Assembly: GCF_050571805.1 (NCBI RefSeq)
Contig: NZ_CP192219.1
DNA length: 64,000 bases
Source of the DNA: Halodesulfovibrio aestuarii
GTDB taxonomy: Bacteria; Desulfobacterota; Desulfovibrionia; Desulfovibrionales; Desulfovibrionaceae
Reading direction: 5' to 3' (one strand)
The stretch's first letter is position 1, and every line of letters starts with the position of its first letter. A program made the translations under genes and the position numbers. Of the stretch, positions 17,504-26,057 are shown in pieces. Below the pieces are notes generated by a model. It was given only the letters and a program-made list of their open reading frames with translations, was not told the origin of the DNA and made no database searches.

Positions 17504-19225
17504 CTACCCCGTCTGAGAAATCATAGCCGTTATGCTACTCTGCAAATTTGTGTAATACGACAACTGCGAATCCAACGCGGCATACTTTCTACGAAGCGAT
17601 GTCTCCATCTTCGAAAGACGTTCTTCCTGATAGTAAATTTCATTCTCCAATTTTGTCGCGTCCGTATCATAGGTATCCGCAACTGCGGTAAGAGTACCGT
17701 CTTCGGCGTTTGTCCATTTATCAATTGCTGTCTGAAGTTGCGGAATAATCCCCTCTTTAACACGCAGTTCCGCAGCATGGTTTCCCTCTGCCATATCAGA
17801 AATTTCAAGCACCATACCTGCCGCAGCAGTCCCCGCCGCAGCCGTAACGGTATTACCCTTAACAGTTGCTGACTCACCGTTCACTGTTGCAGAAACAATC
17901 TCTCCCCCCACAATGGTATACTCAAAATCATAAGCGCCAGGGTCTGTAATTCCTTCAATTGTCGAAGTTACCTGCACACCTCTTGTATCGCTGATCCCGG
18001 TGTTTTTACAGCTTAGTAATTCCGCAACAGCATAAGGATTTTCGTCCAGAGCCTCATCCAACTCATCGTCATCAATCAGCAACTGGCCAAAGGTATCAGA
18101 CCCTTCATCAGTGTCGGTGTACAACCCGATCTGGGACAAAGCATTGTAGGAGTCGTACTTCCCACTAAACCCCACAACCGACATAGACAATTGACTTTTA
18201 ATGTCGTTGTAAACCATGTCGAGTGAATAGCTGTCGATAGTGTATGCCTCCACCGTCTCACCGGAATTTTCATCCTCAACATAGGTAACAACCCGACCGG
18301 TAAGAACCTGAATCTCGTAGACAAGAGAGTTCACTTCATCAATAAAAGATTCAATATTTTCTTTTGTCACGTCAGTATCACAAGTGACTGTAACAGTGGC
18401 AATCCCCTCGGTTGTATCTGTCAGTGTTAAATCAAGCCCCAGCACGACATCATCCACCGTATTTGAGTCTCGTTCCATCCACTCATCTGTACCCGCAGGG
18501 AATCCATCAACTTTTAACTTTGCATTCTGCGCTGTACGTACGTTTGTAAATTCCGCAGTACTGTAGTCGCTAAGCGTAGTGGAAGCGGACAACACAATAG
18601 CGTGGTCTGCACCCGTTTCTGAGCCGGAAAGTCTAAAATACAACTCATTACCGTCTGACAACAAATCAGCAGTTACAAAATCTCGAGCCACCGGATCACT
18701 ATTGATCATGTCCACCAACTGCTGTGCAGTTGTGTTTGCTGCAACCTCAATAGAAATTTCTTCACCGTCACACTCAAAAGCAAATACTGCATCCACGCTA
18801 GTAATAACATCAGTAGGTTCTGAATATGTAAGGCTTGTATTCACCCATATATCATTCTGCGCCAGTTGGTTAACTTCTACAGTATGATTCCCTTCTTGAG
18901 CATCACCCGTAACCGTGCCTGTAACCCCGTCTTCAGACGAGACAATTGACATTTCTAAAAACTCGCTCATCGAGTTCATTTCGTTGAGGGTATCATCCAA
19001 TTCGCTCATCGAAGAGACAAGCTCTTCCAACAAAGTAGAACATGCTTCTGTCTCTTTCAATTTGGCTTCATACGTTGTCTTTGCGTAACTTTCTGCCTCA
19101 ATCTGAGCATCAATAATTTCATTAAAATCTGTCCCGTTACCAAGGCCGGTAAAGTTAACAGACCCCGAGGTACTGGCAGACTGGTAGGCTATAACATCTG
19201 ATGATACAGAAGATACATATGTCAC
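17504..19225 (-). CDS. fliD: Flagellar filament cap protein FliD (HAP2)
   Basis: A 573-residue protein. The N-terminal FliD_N domain is recognisable (NFTGLGNGTDFNEIIDAQIE, followed by a coiled-coil helix), then FLEMSIVSSEDGVTGTVTGD and NHTVEVNQLAQND, both typical of the family, and a C-terminal coiled coil ending in TNLQSSITAMISQTG. It caps the filament and folds incoming flagellin. The start is a GTG at 19225 preceded by AGGAGG at a 6-base spacing; the ATG a few bases later is out of frame. It is the last gene of the flgD-fliD operon, 10 bases after flgL. Confidence 0.9.
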   Translation of the reverse strand: MTYVSSVSSDVIAYQSASTSGSVNFTGLGNGTDFNEIIDAQIEAESYAKTTYEAKLKETEACSTLLEELVSSMSELDDTLNEMNSMSEFLEMSIVSSEDGVTGTVTGDAQEGNHTVEVNQLAQNDIWVNTSLTYSEPTDVITSVDAVFAFECDGEEISIEVAANTTAQQLVDMINSDPVARDFVTADLLSDGNELYFRLSGSETGADHAIVLSASTTLSDYSTAEFTNVRTAQNAKLKVDGFPAGTDEWMERDSNTVDDVVLGLDLTLTDTTEGIATVTVTCDTDVTKENIESFIDEVNSLVYEIQVLTGRVVTYVEDENSGETVEAYTIDSYSLDMVYNDIKSQLSMSVVGFSGKYDSYNALSQIGLYTDTDEGSDTFGQLLIDDDELDEALDENPYAVAELLSCKNTGISDTRGVQVTSTIEGITDPGAYDFEYTIVGGEIVSATVNGESATVKGNTVTAAAGTAAAGMVLEISDMAEGNHAAELRVKEGIIPQLQTAIDKWTNAEDGTLTAVADTYDTDATKLENEIYYQEERLSKMETSLRRKYAALDSQLSYYTNLQSSITAMISQTG

Positions 19226-19235
19226 GACGTTCCTC

Positions 19236-20432
19236 CTACAAGTAGCTTAAGATGTTAAGCTGAAACACGCTTGTGGTCGTGGAGAGAACAGCCTCATACA
19301 CATATTTTGCCTGAGCCATTTCAACAGTTAACTGTGTTGCATCCGCATCTTCAATCGAACTTATCTGAGAGACACTGCGGTCTTTTGTGATAGCAATTGC
19401 GGTTGCTGTATTTTCTGCTGTATTCTGCCGAGCCCCAACACTCGCAGCCTGTTGTAGCATATGTTCATAGGCATCGTTTATTGTTTCAATGCACGACGCA
19501 ACTCCATCCGTATTCCCTGTTTCCATATATGCTACAAGGTCACCCAACGCTTCGAATAAATTCGGATCAGGATATGGTTCACCTGTTGCTGGATCAATAC
19601 CGCCGAATACAGAAGAACCAGCCGAGGTCACGCCAAGGGTCGTATCTTCTCCTATGGCTAGAGAAAGCTCATCATCACTTCCCTCATATTCATAGGCAGT
19701 TCTAATATAGAGGTTGGTCCCCTCTCCACTGCCATCCTCTGCAGTTACAGCTGTACCTGTTGCCAGAGTAATAGAAGTTTCCCCTGCTACAATCTCCGTG
19801 TCACCGGCAAGCAGTGTACCTGTCGTCCACGTATCACCACCATCAGTGGAGTACTGGTAATCAAGATCTTCAGTACCACCTACAGTGCCGGATTCCGTCA
19901 TCTGAATATATACGGTATAAGACGCGCTTCCCTGTACAGAAACAACATCGGCATGCGTCATAGAGGAATCATCAATTGTTACCCCCAGGCTTTTCTCATA
20001 GGCACTGTTCTCAATGTCATTCCCAGAAAACAAATAGATTTCCCCCATCTTGGTATTAGCCATCTGGAAAAGAGAATCCATCTCCTGACGCAATTCAATT
20101 GCCATGTCTTCCATCTGCACGTTTGTATATGTTTCTGTGGCGGCCTGTTCAGCAAGCTCGCTAATTGACGTCAGACGTTCACTGCACACCTGCAAAGCTC
20201 CATCCGCTGTAGCCAGATAATTCTTTCCAAGCGTGCAGTTATCTTCATATGTCAGCAACGTTGCAGAATAAGAGCGCAACTGCATACTCAATGCTGCACC
20301 GGAGGGATCATCAGAGGGGTTATTCAATTTTTTTTGCGAAGACTCCATCATCTGAAGTTCCATAACTTTATTAAGTGACGTATTAATTTGCTTTAATGAA
20401 GCTGTGTAAATTTGTGATGTTGCGATTCTCAT
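19236..20432 (-). CDS. flgL: Flagellar hook-filament junction protein FlgL (HAP3)
   Basis: A 398-residue flagellin-like junction protein. The N-terminal D0/D1 helices are clear (MRIATSQIYTASLKQIN, KKLNNPSDDPSGAALSMQLR) and the C-terminal helix ends in VYEAVLSTTTSVFQLNILSY. A central insertion at about 180-270 is acidic and Thr/Gly-rich. It is encoded 10 bases before fliD and 9 bases after flgK with an AGGAG site, so it is part of one transcript. Confidence 0.9.
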   Translation of the reverse strand: MRIATSQIYTASLKQINTSLNKVMELQMMESSQKKLNNPSDDPSGAALSMQLRSYSATLLTYEDNCTLGKNYLATADGALQVCSERLTSISELAEQAATETYTNVQMEDMAIELRQEMDSLFQMANTKMGEIYLFSGNDIENSAYEKSLGVTIDDSSMTHADVVSVQGSASYTVYIQMTESGTVGGTEDLDYQYSTDGGDTWTTGTLLAGDTEIVAGETSITLATGTAVTAEDGSGEGTNLYIRTAYEYEGSDDELSLAIGEDTTLGVTSAGSSVFGGIDPATGEPYPDPNLFEALGDLVAYMETGNTDGVASCIETINDAYEHMLQQAASVGARQNTAENTATAIAITKDRSVSQISSIEDADATQLTVEMAQAKYVYEAVLSTTTSVFQLNILSYL

Positions 20433-20441
20433 GACGATCTC

Positions 20442-22454
20442 CTAGAGCATATCCAGCACTTCATCGAGCATTTCACGTGCCGTTGTAATAATTTTCGCGC
20501 ATGCTTCGTACTGCTGCTGATATTTAATAAGGTTTACTTCTTCCTCATCAACGTTCACCCCACTCACGGATAACTGATAATCGTAATAGTACTCGTTTGA
20601 ACCCTGTGCATATGCCTGATTCAATTCCGCAAGCTGTACCTCCGCTCCGATATCCGCGACAATCATGCTGGAAAAACTTGAAAGCGAATCCGTGTATGTC
20701 ACACCGCACGCGGTTATGGTCACGTCTTTCTCAGAAAGAGCAGCAAGTTGTAACGCAGTGCTGTTATCGCCACTTGTTACAGTCCCGTCCTCGTTCACTG
20801 TACCGGCATTGATATGCTGAGAATTATTTGAAACATAGCCGTTCACAGCAATAGTCTCAGCAGATGTTCCCGTATAAAACGTATTCAGTCCCAATCCTGC
20901 CATAAGATTCGCATCGTCCTGCGCGACTTCGAACGACAAGCCTGTGGCCGAAGCAATTTCAAGAGTTCCATCCGCAGACACTGTGGCTGTGAGGTCACCG
21001 CCGGATGTTGTGTTAATCTTCGTGGCTATATCATCGAGAGAGTCAGTATCAGGATCGACAACAATAGACACAGTGGAAGCAACTGATCCGTCATCGTCAT
21101 AACAAACATACTCCACATCTCCTGATTCAAGCTTATCCGCAAAAAACAGCCCGCTTTCAGAAAGTGATACAGTAGAGTCGTCCACCGCGTATGATCCGGA
21201 CAGACTGGTATGATGTTCCAGTCCAGCCCCCTTGGCATGCAGCACGTTTGTTTCCCAGATAACAGACTCTGCAAGTCCGTCCATGGCATCCATACTTGGC
21301 ATTACAGAGTCATCACGGGTAATGAACAATCCGGCAATAGAACCGGAGGTCGCTTTGTCTGAAGCAAGAGTTCCCTGATCGTCAGACAGTGGAGTCAAAT
21401 TCAGATACGAACCATCGCTTTTTTCCAGATACAGACCGGACTTAGGGGTAATAATATATCTGTCACCTGCGGTATGTGTTCCGGAAGTTGTGGAAAACCA
21501 GACATCAACATTGGCAATAGTCTCTGCACTATCCACATCACCTGCCTCATACTCGACAGGCTTACCACTTTCGTCTGTGACCCATGTTTTTCCACCGTCA
21601 AGCGATGCGTAGTAATGGGTGTCATCAATGAACTCGAGCATAATTTCTTCGCTCGAAGTCCCTTGAAACTCCACTCCCCCTTCAAACGTTGAGGATGGCA
21701 TCAACGATTCACGGGACTGTGCAGGCTGAGATAACAAATGATGTGTCTGCTGTCCTTCTACCAACGCATAACAACCTTCTGCCAATACCGTCGCTGTCCC
21801 GTCACTCTGGTATTTTACATTGACATTCATATAGGTTGAGAGTTCTCGAATAGCCTGATCTCTGGCATCAATTGCCTCATTATCTGTCGGGTTAGCAGCG
21901 ACCTGTGCGTTCAATGCTGCTATGTCATCTATCAATGTATTCGCTTCCGAAACTTGAGAGGATATCTCCTGATCAATGGATTGATAAATATCCTCCATCT
22001 GCGCCACAGTATCATTATATGTAGAAGCAACAGCCTGACCGGAGCTAAGCACCTCTTCCCATGCGCCAGGCTGAGTCGGATCATTTGTCAGCGTATTCCA
22101 ACCTGAAAAAAGCCCGCTTAGAGCAGCAATCAGCCCCGTAGTATCCGTCTGGCTAAGAGTACTCTCCATCTGTTTCTCATATGTGAGTTGCTGATTATAC
22201 CTAGAAGCATCAGCAGAGGTAGAAAGGTATTGTTGTTCCACAAAATAATTCATGGAAGCTTCAATTCCGGCAATTTCTGCGCCGGTACCAATATGCAGCC
22301 CACTGGATTTTATTGAGATAGAGGTTTCATAAATTGGTGTCTGCTTTTTATATCCCGCCACATCCGCGTTTGAAATATTATTACTGGTGACATTAACGCT
22401 GGTCTGCGAATTCATCACCCCATTCAGCCCTGTATTATAGATAGCATTAATCAT
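20442..22454 (-). CDS. flgK: Flagellar hook-associated protein FlgK (HAP1)
   Basis: A 670-residue protein, longer than the roughly 550 of enterobacteria. The rod/hook N-terminal motif is present (SVNVTSNNISNADVAGYKKQ), then a long helical D1 region (SLFSGW-type segment LSGLFSGWNTLTNDP), a beta-rich acidic middle, and the C-terminal flg_bbr motif (SGVNVDEEEVNLIKYQQQYE). It connects the hook to the filament. It lies between flgE (23 bases) and flgL (9 bases). Confidence 0.9.
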   Translation of the reverse strand: MINAIYNTGLNGVMNSQTSVNVTSNNISNADVAGYKKQTPIYETSISIKSSGLHIGTGAEIAGIEASMNYFVEQQYLSTSADASRYNQQLTYEKQMESTLSQTDTTGLIAALSGLFSGWNTLTNDPTQPGAWEEVLSSGQAVASTYNDTVAQMEDIYQSIDQEISSQVSEANTLIDDIAALNAQVAANPTDNEAIDARDQAIRELSTYMNVNVKYQSDGTATVLAEGCYALVEGQQTHHLLSQPAQSRESLMPSSTFEGGVEFQGTSSEEIMLEFIDDTHYYASLDGGKTWVTDESGKPVEYEAGDVDSAETIANVDVWFSTTSGTHTAGDRYIITPKSGLYLEKSDGSYLNLTPLSDDQGTLASDKATSGSIAGLFITRDDSVMPSMDAMDGLAESVIWETNVLHAKGAGLEHHTSLSGSYAVDDSTVSLSESGLFFADKLESGDVEYVCYDDDGSVASTVSIVVDPDTDSLDDIATKINTTSGGDLTATVSADGTLEIASATGLSFEVAQDDANLMAGLGLNTFYTGTSAETIAVNGYVSNNSQHINAGTVNEDGTVTSGDNSTALQLAALSEKDVTITACGVTYTDSLSSFSSMIVADIGAEVQLAELNQAYAQGSNEYYYDYQLSVSGVNVDEEEVNLIKYQQQYEACAKIITTAREMLDEVLDML

Positions 22455-22477
22455 GCGTACTCCTCATAATCTAGGAA

Positions 22478-24079
22478 CTAGTTTCGCTTCAGATTAATTG
22501 CTGTCTGCAACAATGTATCCGCAGTGGTGATGACCGTGCTGTTTGCCTGATAGGCAGATTGGAGAATAATAAGATTAGTCATCTCCTGCGCCATATCGAC
22601 GTTGGAAATCTCCAATTTGTTGGACGCAATCCCCCCCATACCACCAACGCCCGGTATCCCGATGATAGCCTCTCCGGATTCTGATGTAGCGAGGAATTTA
22701 TTCCCGCCCTGCGCGCTTAATCCATCCTCATTTGAAAAATCTGCAATACCGACATTATATAATTCAATTGTCTGTCCATTGGAGTATTCACCGCTAATTA
22801 CGCCACTCTGGTCTACTGTTACGTCTTGTAGCGTACCTGTAGGAAATCCATCCTGATACAGCCCGAGCGTGGCTGAACTGGATTCGTAAGAAGTTGTGGC
22901 AGCATAATTAATGGATGAGGAATTAAAACTTGGGAGATCCGTGTAATCAACGTCGGCGCCGCTGTTTTGCAAATCTGCAAGAGTTACAGCGCCGTCACCA
23001 TCATTATCCGTCGCACCGGCCCAACCAGTTCCGGTATCATGATCCTTGTTAACCATACCAAAGTTAAAGGATATTTCTTGATTTTCTGTGCTACCAGAAA
23101 AGTTAGTTTCCAAAACAGGGATGCCAGCAGAATCAAAATCAGCCAATGTCCAGTTTGTGGTGTCTTTGCCATCAAAGCCTGTTCCTGTAGACGCTACCGG
23201 AGTATAGGCAGTCATAGAAGACATGGTTCCAGAAGAAGAGAAGGTTATGGTTCCAGCCATAAGAAGCCCTGCGGCCTCTGTTCCTTCAAAACCTTCACGC
23301 ATATCGTCACCGGGGTCACAGGCCACAGTGTATTCCCACACGGTATTACCATCTGCATCTACGGATACAGGATCCATATATACTGTCAGCTCATGTGTAC
23401 CGCCTGCTTCATCATAAACAGTAATTGTAGACTGATACTCATAACGACTTTGATCAAGCGGAGGGGATGCTGTCCCGTCATACACATCAAACAACGCAGT
23501 GTAGGCGCAGCTAGTTGTATCATCCGTTGTGTCAGCAGGCGTACTATTGTCATCAACCGTTGCGACGCTATTATCGTCTGCTGAATTATTGAGATTAAGA
23601 GACATCTGAATACTATTTGTTGCTTGTGGTGGAGATTGAGAATCGTCAACTTGTATGTCACCGATGGCACCTGTCGGACTACCGTTATCCATCTCCCAGC
23701 CTTGAACACGGTTACCTTCAGGATCAACAAGATACCCTTCTTCATCAAAATCAAAGTTACCAGCGCGGGTATAGTAGACGGCCTGAGTCTTAGGGTCCTT
23801 GACCATAAAGTATCCGTCACCTGTAATCGCAAGGTCTGTATTGGATCCTGTGCTCTGGTACGACCCCTGAGTAAAGTCTGTATCAATATTAGCAACAGAA
23901 ACACCGTTACCAGTCTGGCCGCCCTGCACGGTCTCATAAAAGACATCCTGAAAAACAACACTTGAGCTTTTGAAGCCTACCGTACTGGAGTTAGCAAGGT
24001 TGTTACTGACTACCAATGTGGCCTGACTTTGTGCATGCAACCCTGAAATACCATTGTACATTGAACCTGTAATACTCAT
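22478..24079 (-). CDS. flgE: Flagellar hook protein FlgE
   Basis: A 533-residue hook subunit. The N-terminus has the standard rod-hook signature (ATLVVSNNLANSSTVGFKSS), followed by DLAITGDGYFMVKDP (FlgE/F/G domain) and FDEEGYLVDPEGNRVQGW. The C-terminal helix has LEISNVDMAQEMTNLIILQS, then AYQANSTVITTADTLLQTAI. The middle is acidic and Asp/Thr-rich. Its ATG overlaps the flgD stop by one base (TAATG). Confidence 0.92.
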   Translation of the reverse strand: MSITGSMYNGISGLHAQSQATLVVSNNLANSSTVGFKSSSVVFQDVFYETVQGGQTGNGVSVANIDTDFTQGSYQSTGSNTDLAITGDGYFMVKDPKTQAVYYTRAGNFDFDEEGYLVDPEGNRVQGWEMDNGSPTGAIGDIQVDDSQSPPQATNSIQMSLNLNNSADDNSVATVDDNSTPADTTDDTTSCAYTALFDVYDGTASPPLDQSRYEYQSTITVYDEAGGTHELTVYMDPVSVDADGNTVWEYTVACDPGDDMREGFEGTEAAGLLMAGTITFSSSGTMSSMTAYTPVASTGTGFDGKDTTNWTLADFDSAGIPVLETNFSGSTENQEISFNFGMVNKDHDTGTGWAGATDNDGDGAVTLADLQNSGADVDYTDLPSFNSSSINYAATTSYESSSATLGLYQDGFPTGTLQDVTVDQSGVISGEYSNGQTIELYNVGIADFSNEDGLSAQGGNKFLATSESGEAIIGIPGVGGMGGIASNKLEISNVDMAQEMTNLIILQSAYQANSTVITTADTLLQTAINLKRN

Positions 24080-24753
24080 TACGCGTCCTCCTCACCAAGG
24101 CTGACAGAAATAATATCTGTGTAGTTAACAACTGTTCCGTTCTTCAAAGTAAATTCCGTACCATCAGAACCGTTGACCACAGAAACAACACTATCCTTTA
24201 TGGTTATTGTTGCGTCTACATCCTGCCCGCTGGCATCCAGTGCACGAACCGCTATGGTGTAGGTGCCATCCGTTGCGGTTGCACCTGTCAGCAACGTCCC
24301 GTCCCACTCAATTTTTTGTGAGCCGGCGGACATAGTACCCAAGTTCTGCATGGACACAATATTGCCGGAAGTATCATATATATCGATGATGACAGAATCT
24401 GCGTCTTCATCCAAAGACACGGTAACGTCAGAGGATTCCCCATCACTCAAAGTGAGTGTGTCGCCTTCAACAGTTACATTCTGCCCAAGATACGACACAG
24501 GATTGACTCTATTACTGACAGCATCTTCCAAATCCGTAATCTGATCTCCAATGTTTTGCAGTTCATCCAACTGTGAAAACATGCAGGTTTGCTCTGTCAA
24601 CTTGTCTGTATCCATAGGGTCCGTTGGATCCTGATACTGAAGCTCTGTTGCGAGCAACAACATGTAGTCTATTTCGCTGAAAGTACTGCTACTTGTACTG
24701 TCGGTAGTCGTTGAAGTTACATTTTGACTGGAGCTAATACTGCTAATGGTCAT
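24079..24753 (-). CDS. flgD: Hook assembly scaffold FlgD
   Basis: A 224-residue protein that transiently caps the growing hook. The N-terminal conserved motif is MLLLATELQYQDPTDPMDTD, then a slightly unusual CMFSQLDELQNI where most homologues have Phe-Thr. A Tudor-like/FnIII domain follows (IIDIYDTSGNIV, QKIEWDGTLLTGATATDGTY). It overlaps the end of the upstream sigma-factor gene by 11 bases and the start of flgE by one base. Confidence 0.9.
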   Translation of the reverse strand: MTISSISSSQNVTSTTTDSTSSSTFSEIDYMLLLATELQYQDPTDPMDTDKLTEQTCMFSQLDELQNIGDQITDLEDAVSNRVNPVSYLGQNVTVEGDTLTLSDGESSDVTVSLDEDADSVIIDIYDTSGNIVSMQNLGTMSAGSQKIEWDGTLLTGATATDGTYTIAVRALDASGQDVDATITIKDSVVSVVNGSDGTEFTLKNGTVVNYTDIISVSLGEEDA

Positions 24754-25291
24754 GCTTCCCCCCGTAGGAGTTGTATTTAGTATAGTAGTTACGTAAACGT
24801 CGTAGTGCCTGATGCTTCATGCAACGGACAGCACTCTCTGATAAACACAACACAGTTGAGGCTTCTTTTGTTGAATACTCTTTTTCAATAGTGAGAAGTA
24901 AAATCTCCATTTGTCTTTCAGTTAGCAAACTTTTTGGAATGTAGTTTCTCACTGTAAAAAAATGCGTTGTCACGCCTATTGTAAAAGTTTCGTCTAATGT
25001 TTCCGTTTTATGTTTTTGTTGTTTTCTTAAATCATCAATAATTGAAGTCTCAACAATGACGTAAATCCAAGATGATAACTTTGCTTTTGCACTGTCATAT
25101 TTATCTAAATAATTATTTTTGATAATCTTAAGTGCTACATTTTGAAAAAATTCATCTACTATTACTGAATCTATGCGTGAATTAAACTTCTTTAATACAG
25201 ATACAATTGTTCTTTTAATTAAATTTGTATGGTTAACAAAGAAATCATTATAGATATCTGAATTTTGTCTATCTACTAAGCATTGTTTCAT
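24743..25291 (-). CDS. Sigma-70-family (ECF-like) RNA polymerase sigma factor
   Basis: A protein of about 182 residues with a region 2-like segment (VDEFFQNVALKIIKNN, AKLSSWIYVIVETSIIDDLR) and a region 4 HTH (LTERQMEILLLTIEK, then STKEASTVLCLSESAVRCMK). Start choice: a longer reading from 25324 is possible, but ATG 25291 has GGAG 6 bases upstream, so I prefer it. The gene overlaps flgD by 11 bases and so heads the hook-filament operon. It is not FliA-like in length or layout (no visible region 3). Control of its own operon or of the flagellins is a natural guess. Its codons are more AT-rich than those of the genes downstream. Confidence 0.75.
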   Translation of the reverse strand: MKQCLVDRQNSDIYNDFFVNHTNLIKRTIVSVLKKFNSRIDSVIVDEFFQNVALKIIKNNYLDKYDSAKAKLSSWIYVIVETSIIDDLRKQQKHKTETLDETFTIGVTTHFFTVRNYIPKSLLTERQMEILLLTIEKEYSTKEASTVLCLSESAVRCMKHQALRRLRNYYTKYNSYGGKHDH

Positions 25292-25978
25292 ATTGAACTC
25301 CATAGTTTCAATAGAGCAACACACATGCCCAACAACATTATGTTTCTATAAAAATATACTAAAGTTACAGTTAACGTTTCTTTGAGAAATATTGAGAAGA
25401 AGAAAAAGCAGTTTAGATAAAGCTAGATTGCTTAACCTTTCTTTAGATTCAGGCGCATTTTTTAAGTATTTTCCCGCAAAAAAAGAGGAAAATTTTGCCT
25501 AGTGGAGGGTTTTACAGTGCATATTTGTCAGGCGGTAAATATTGCCTGGTATTCAAAAGGGGAGAGAAATTGCTGGTTGCGAAGCTGTAAACCTACGCGA
25601 CGGAGAGTCTCTTGCTTCCAATAATAAGCATTTTTTGCCCATTAAGCCCAAACTAGCAGAAATTATTTTATGAAGAATGCTGTGTATGTGGTGGGGGGGG
25701 GACTGAAGACTTAGAGGCCACCCATTTGAGCAGCCTCAACTCATTCAACAATAACTAATAAAAAAAAACGGTATATTACTAAAATTCATCAGTCGTATTT
25801 TATGAACCTTCTTCCAGATCTCAAAACGCGAAAAGCCAATCTTCACATTGATCTAAGTAACTACTTTGAATCAAAACCTACCAGTTCATCTGTAACGCAA
25901 AGGTTTAAAAGAAAAGTTACAAGCAACAGATGAATCTTATACCAGAAAAAGAACACGTATTCCGTATATCAGACCACT
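25292..25978. other. Non-coding gap between the sigma-factor operon and flagellin 1
   Basis: About 690 bases without a convincing gene on either strand. The part near 25325-25500 must hold the promoter of the sigma-flgD operon, but no standard box stands out. A run of nine G (25693-25701) is the only striking sequence. The stretch at 25740-25960 is AT-rich and looks like decayed coding sequence, with no recognisable product. Confidence 0.5.
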
Positions 25979-26016
25979 AAAAAGCCCCCGATTCCTGCAG
26001 GAGAACCGGGGGCTTA
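25979..26016 (-). terminator. Rho-independent terminator of flagellin gene 1
   Basis: On the minus strand AGCCCCCGG and CGGGGGCT pair around an 11-14 base loop and are followed by TTTTT. It lies about 42 bases after the flagellin stop codon. Confidence 0.85.
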
Positions 26017-26057
26017 TAGCAAGCAGAAGCTGTTTACTGCTTCCGACAAATATACAG

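Noticed and set aside
22967..23584. 205-codon plus-strand ORF within flgE, with a similar minus-strand ORF at 23386-23961
   Set aside because: Both are alternative-frame readings of the repetitive acidic middle of flgE and have no recognisable features.
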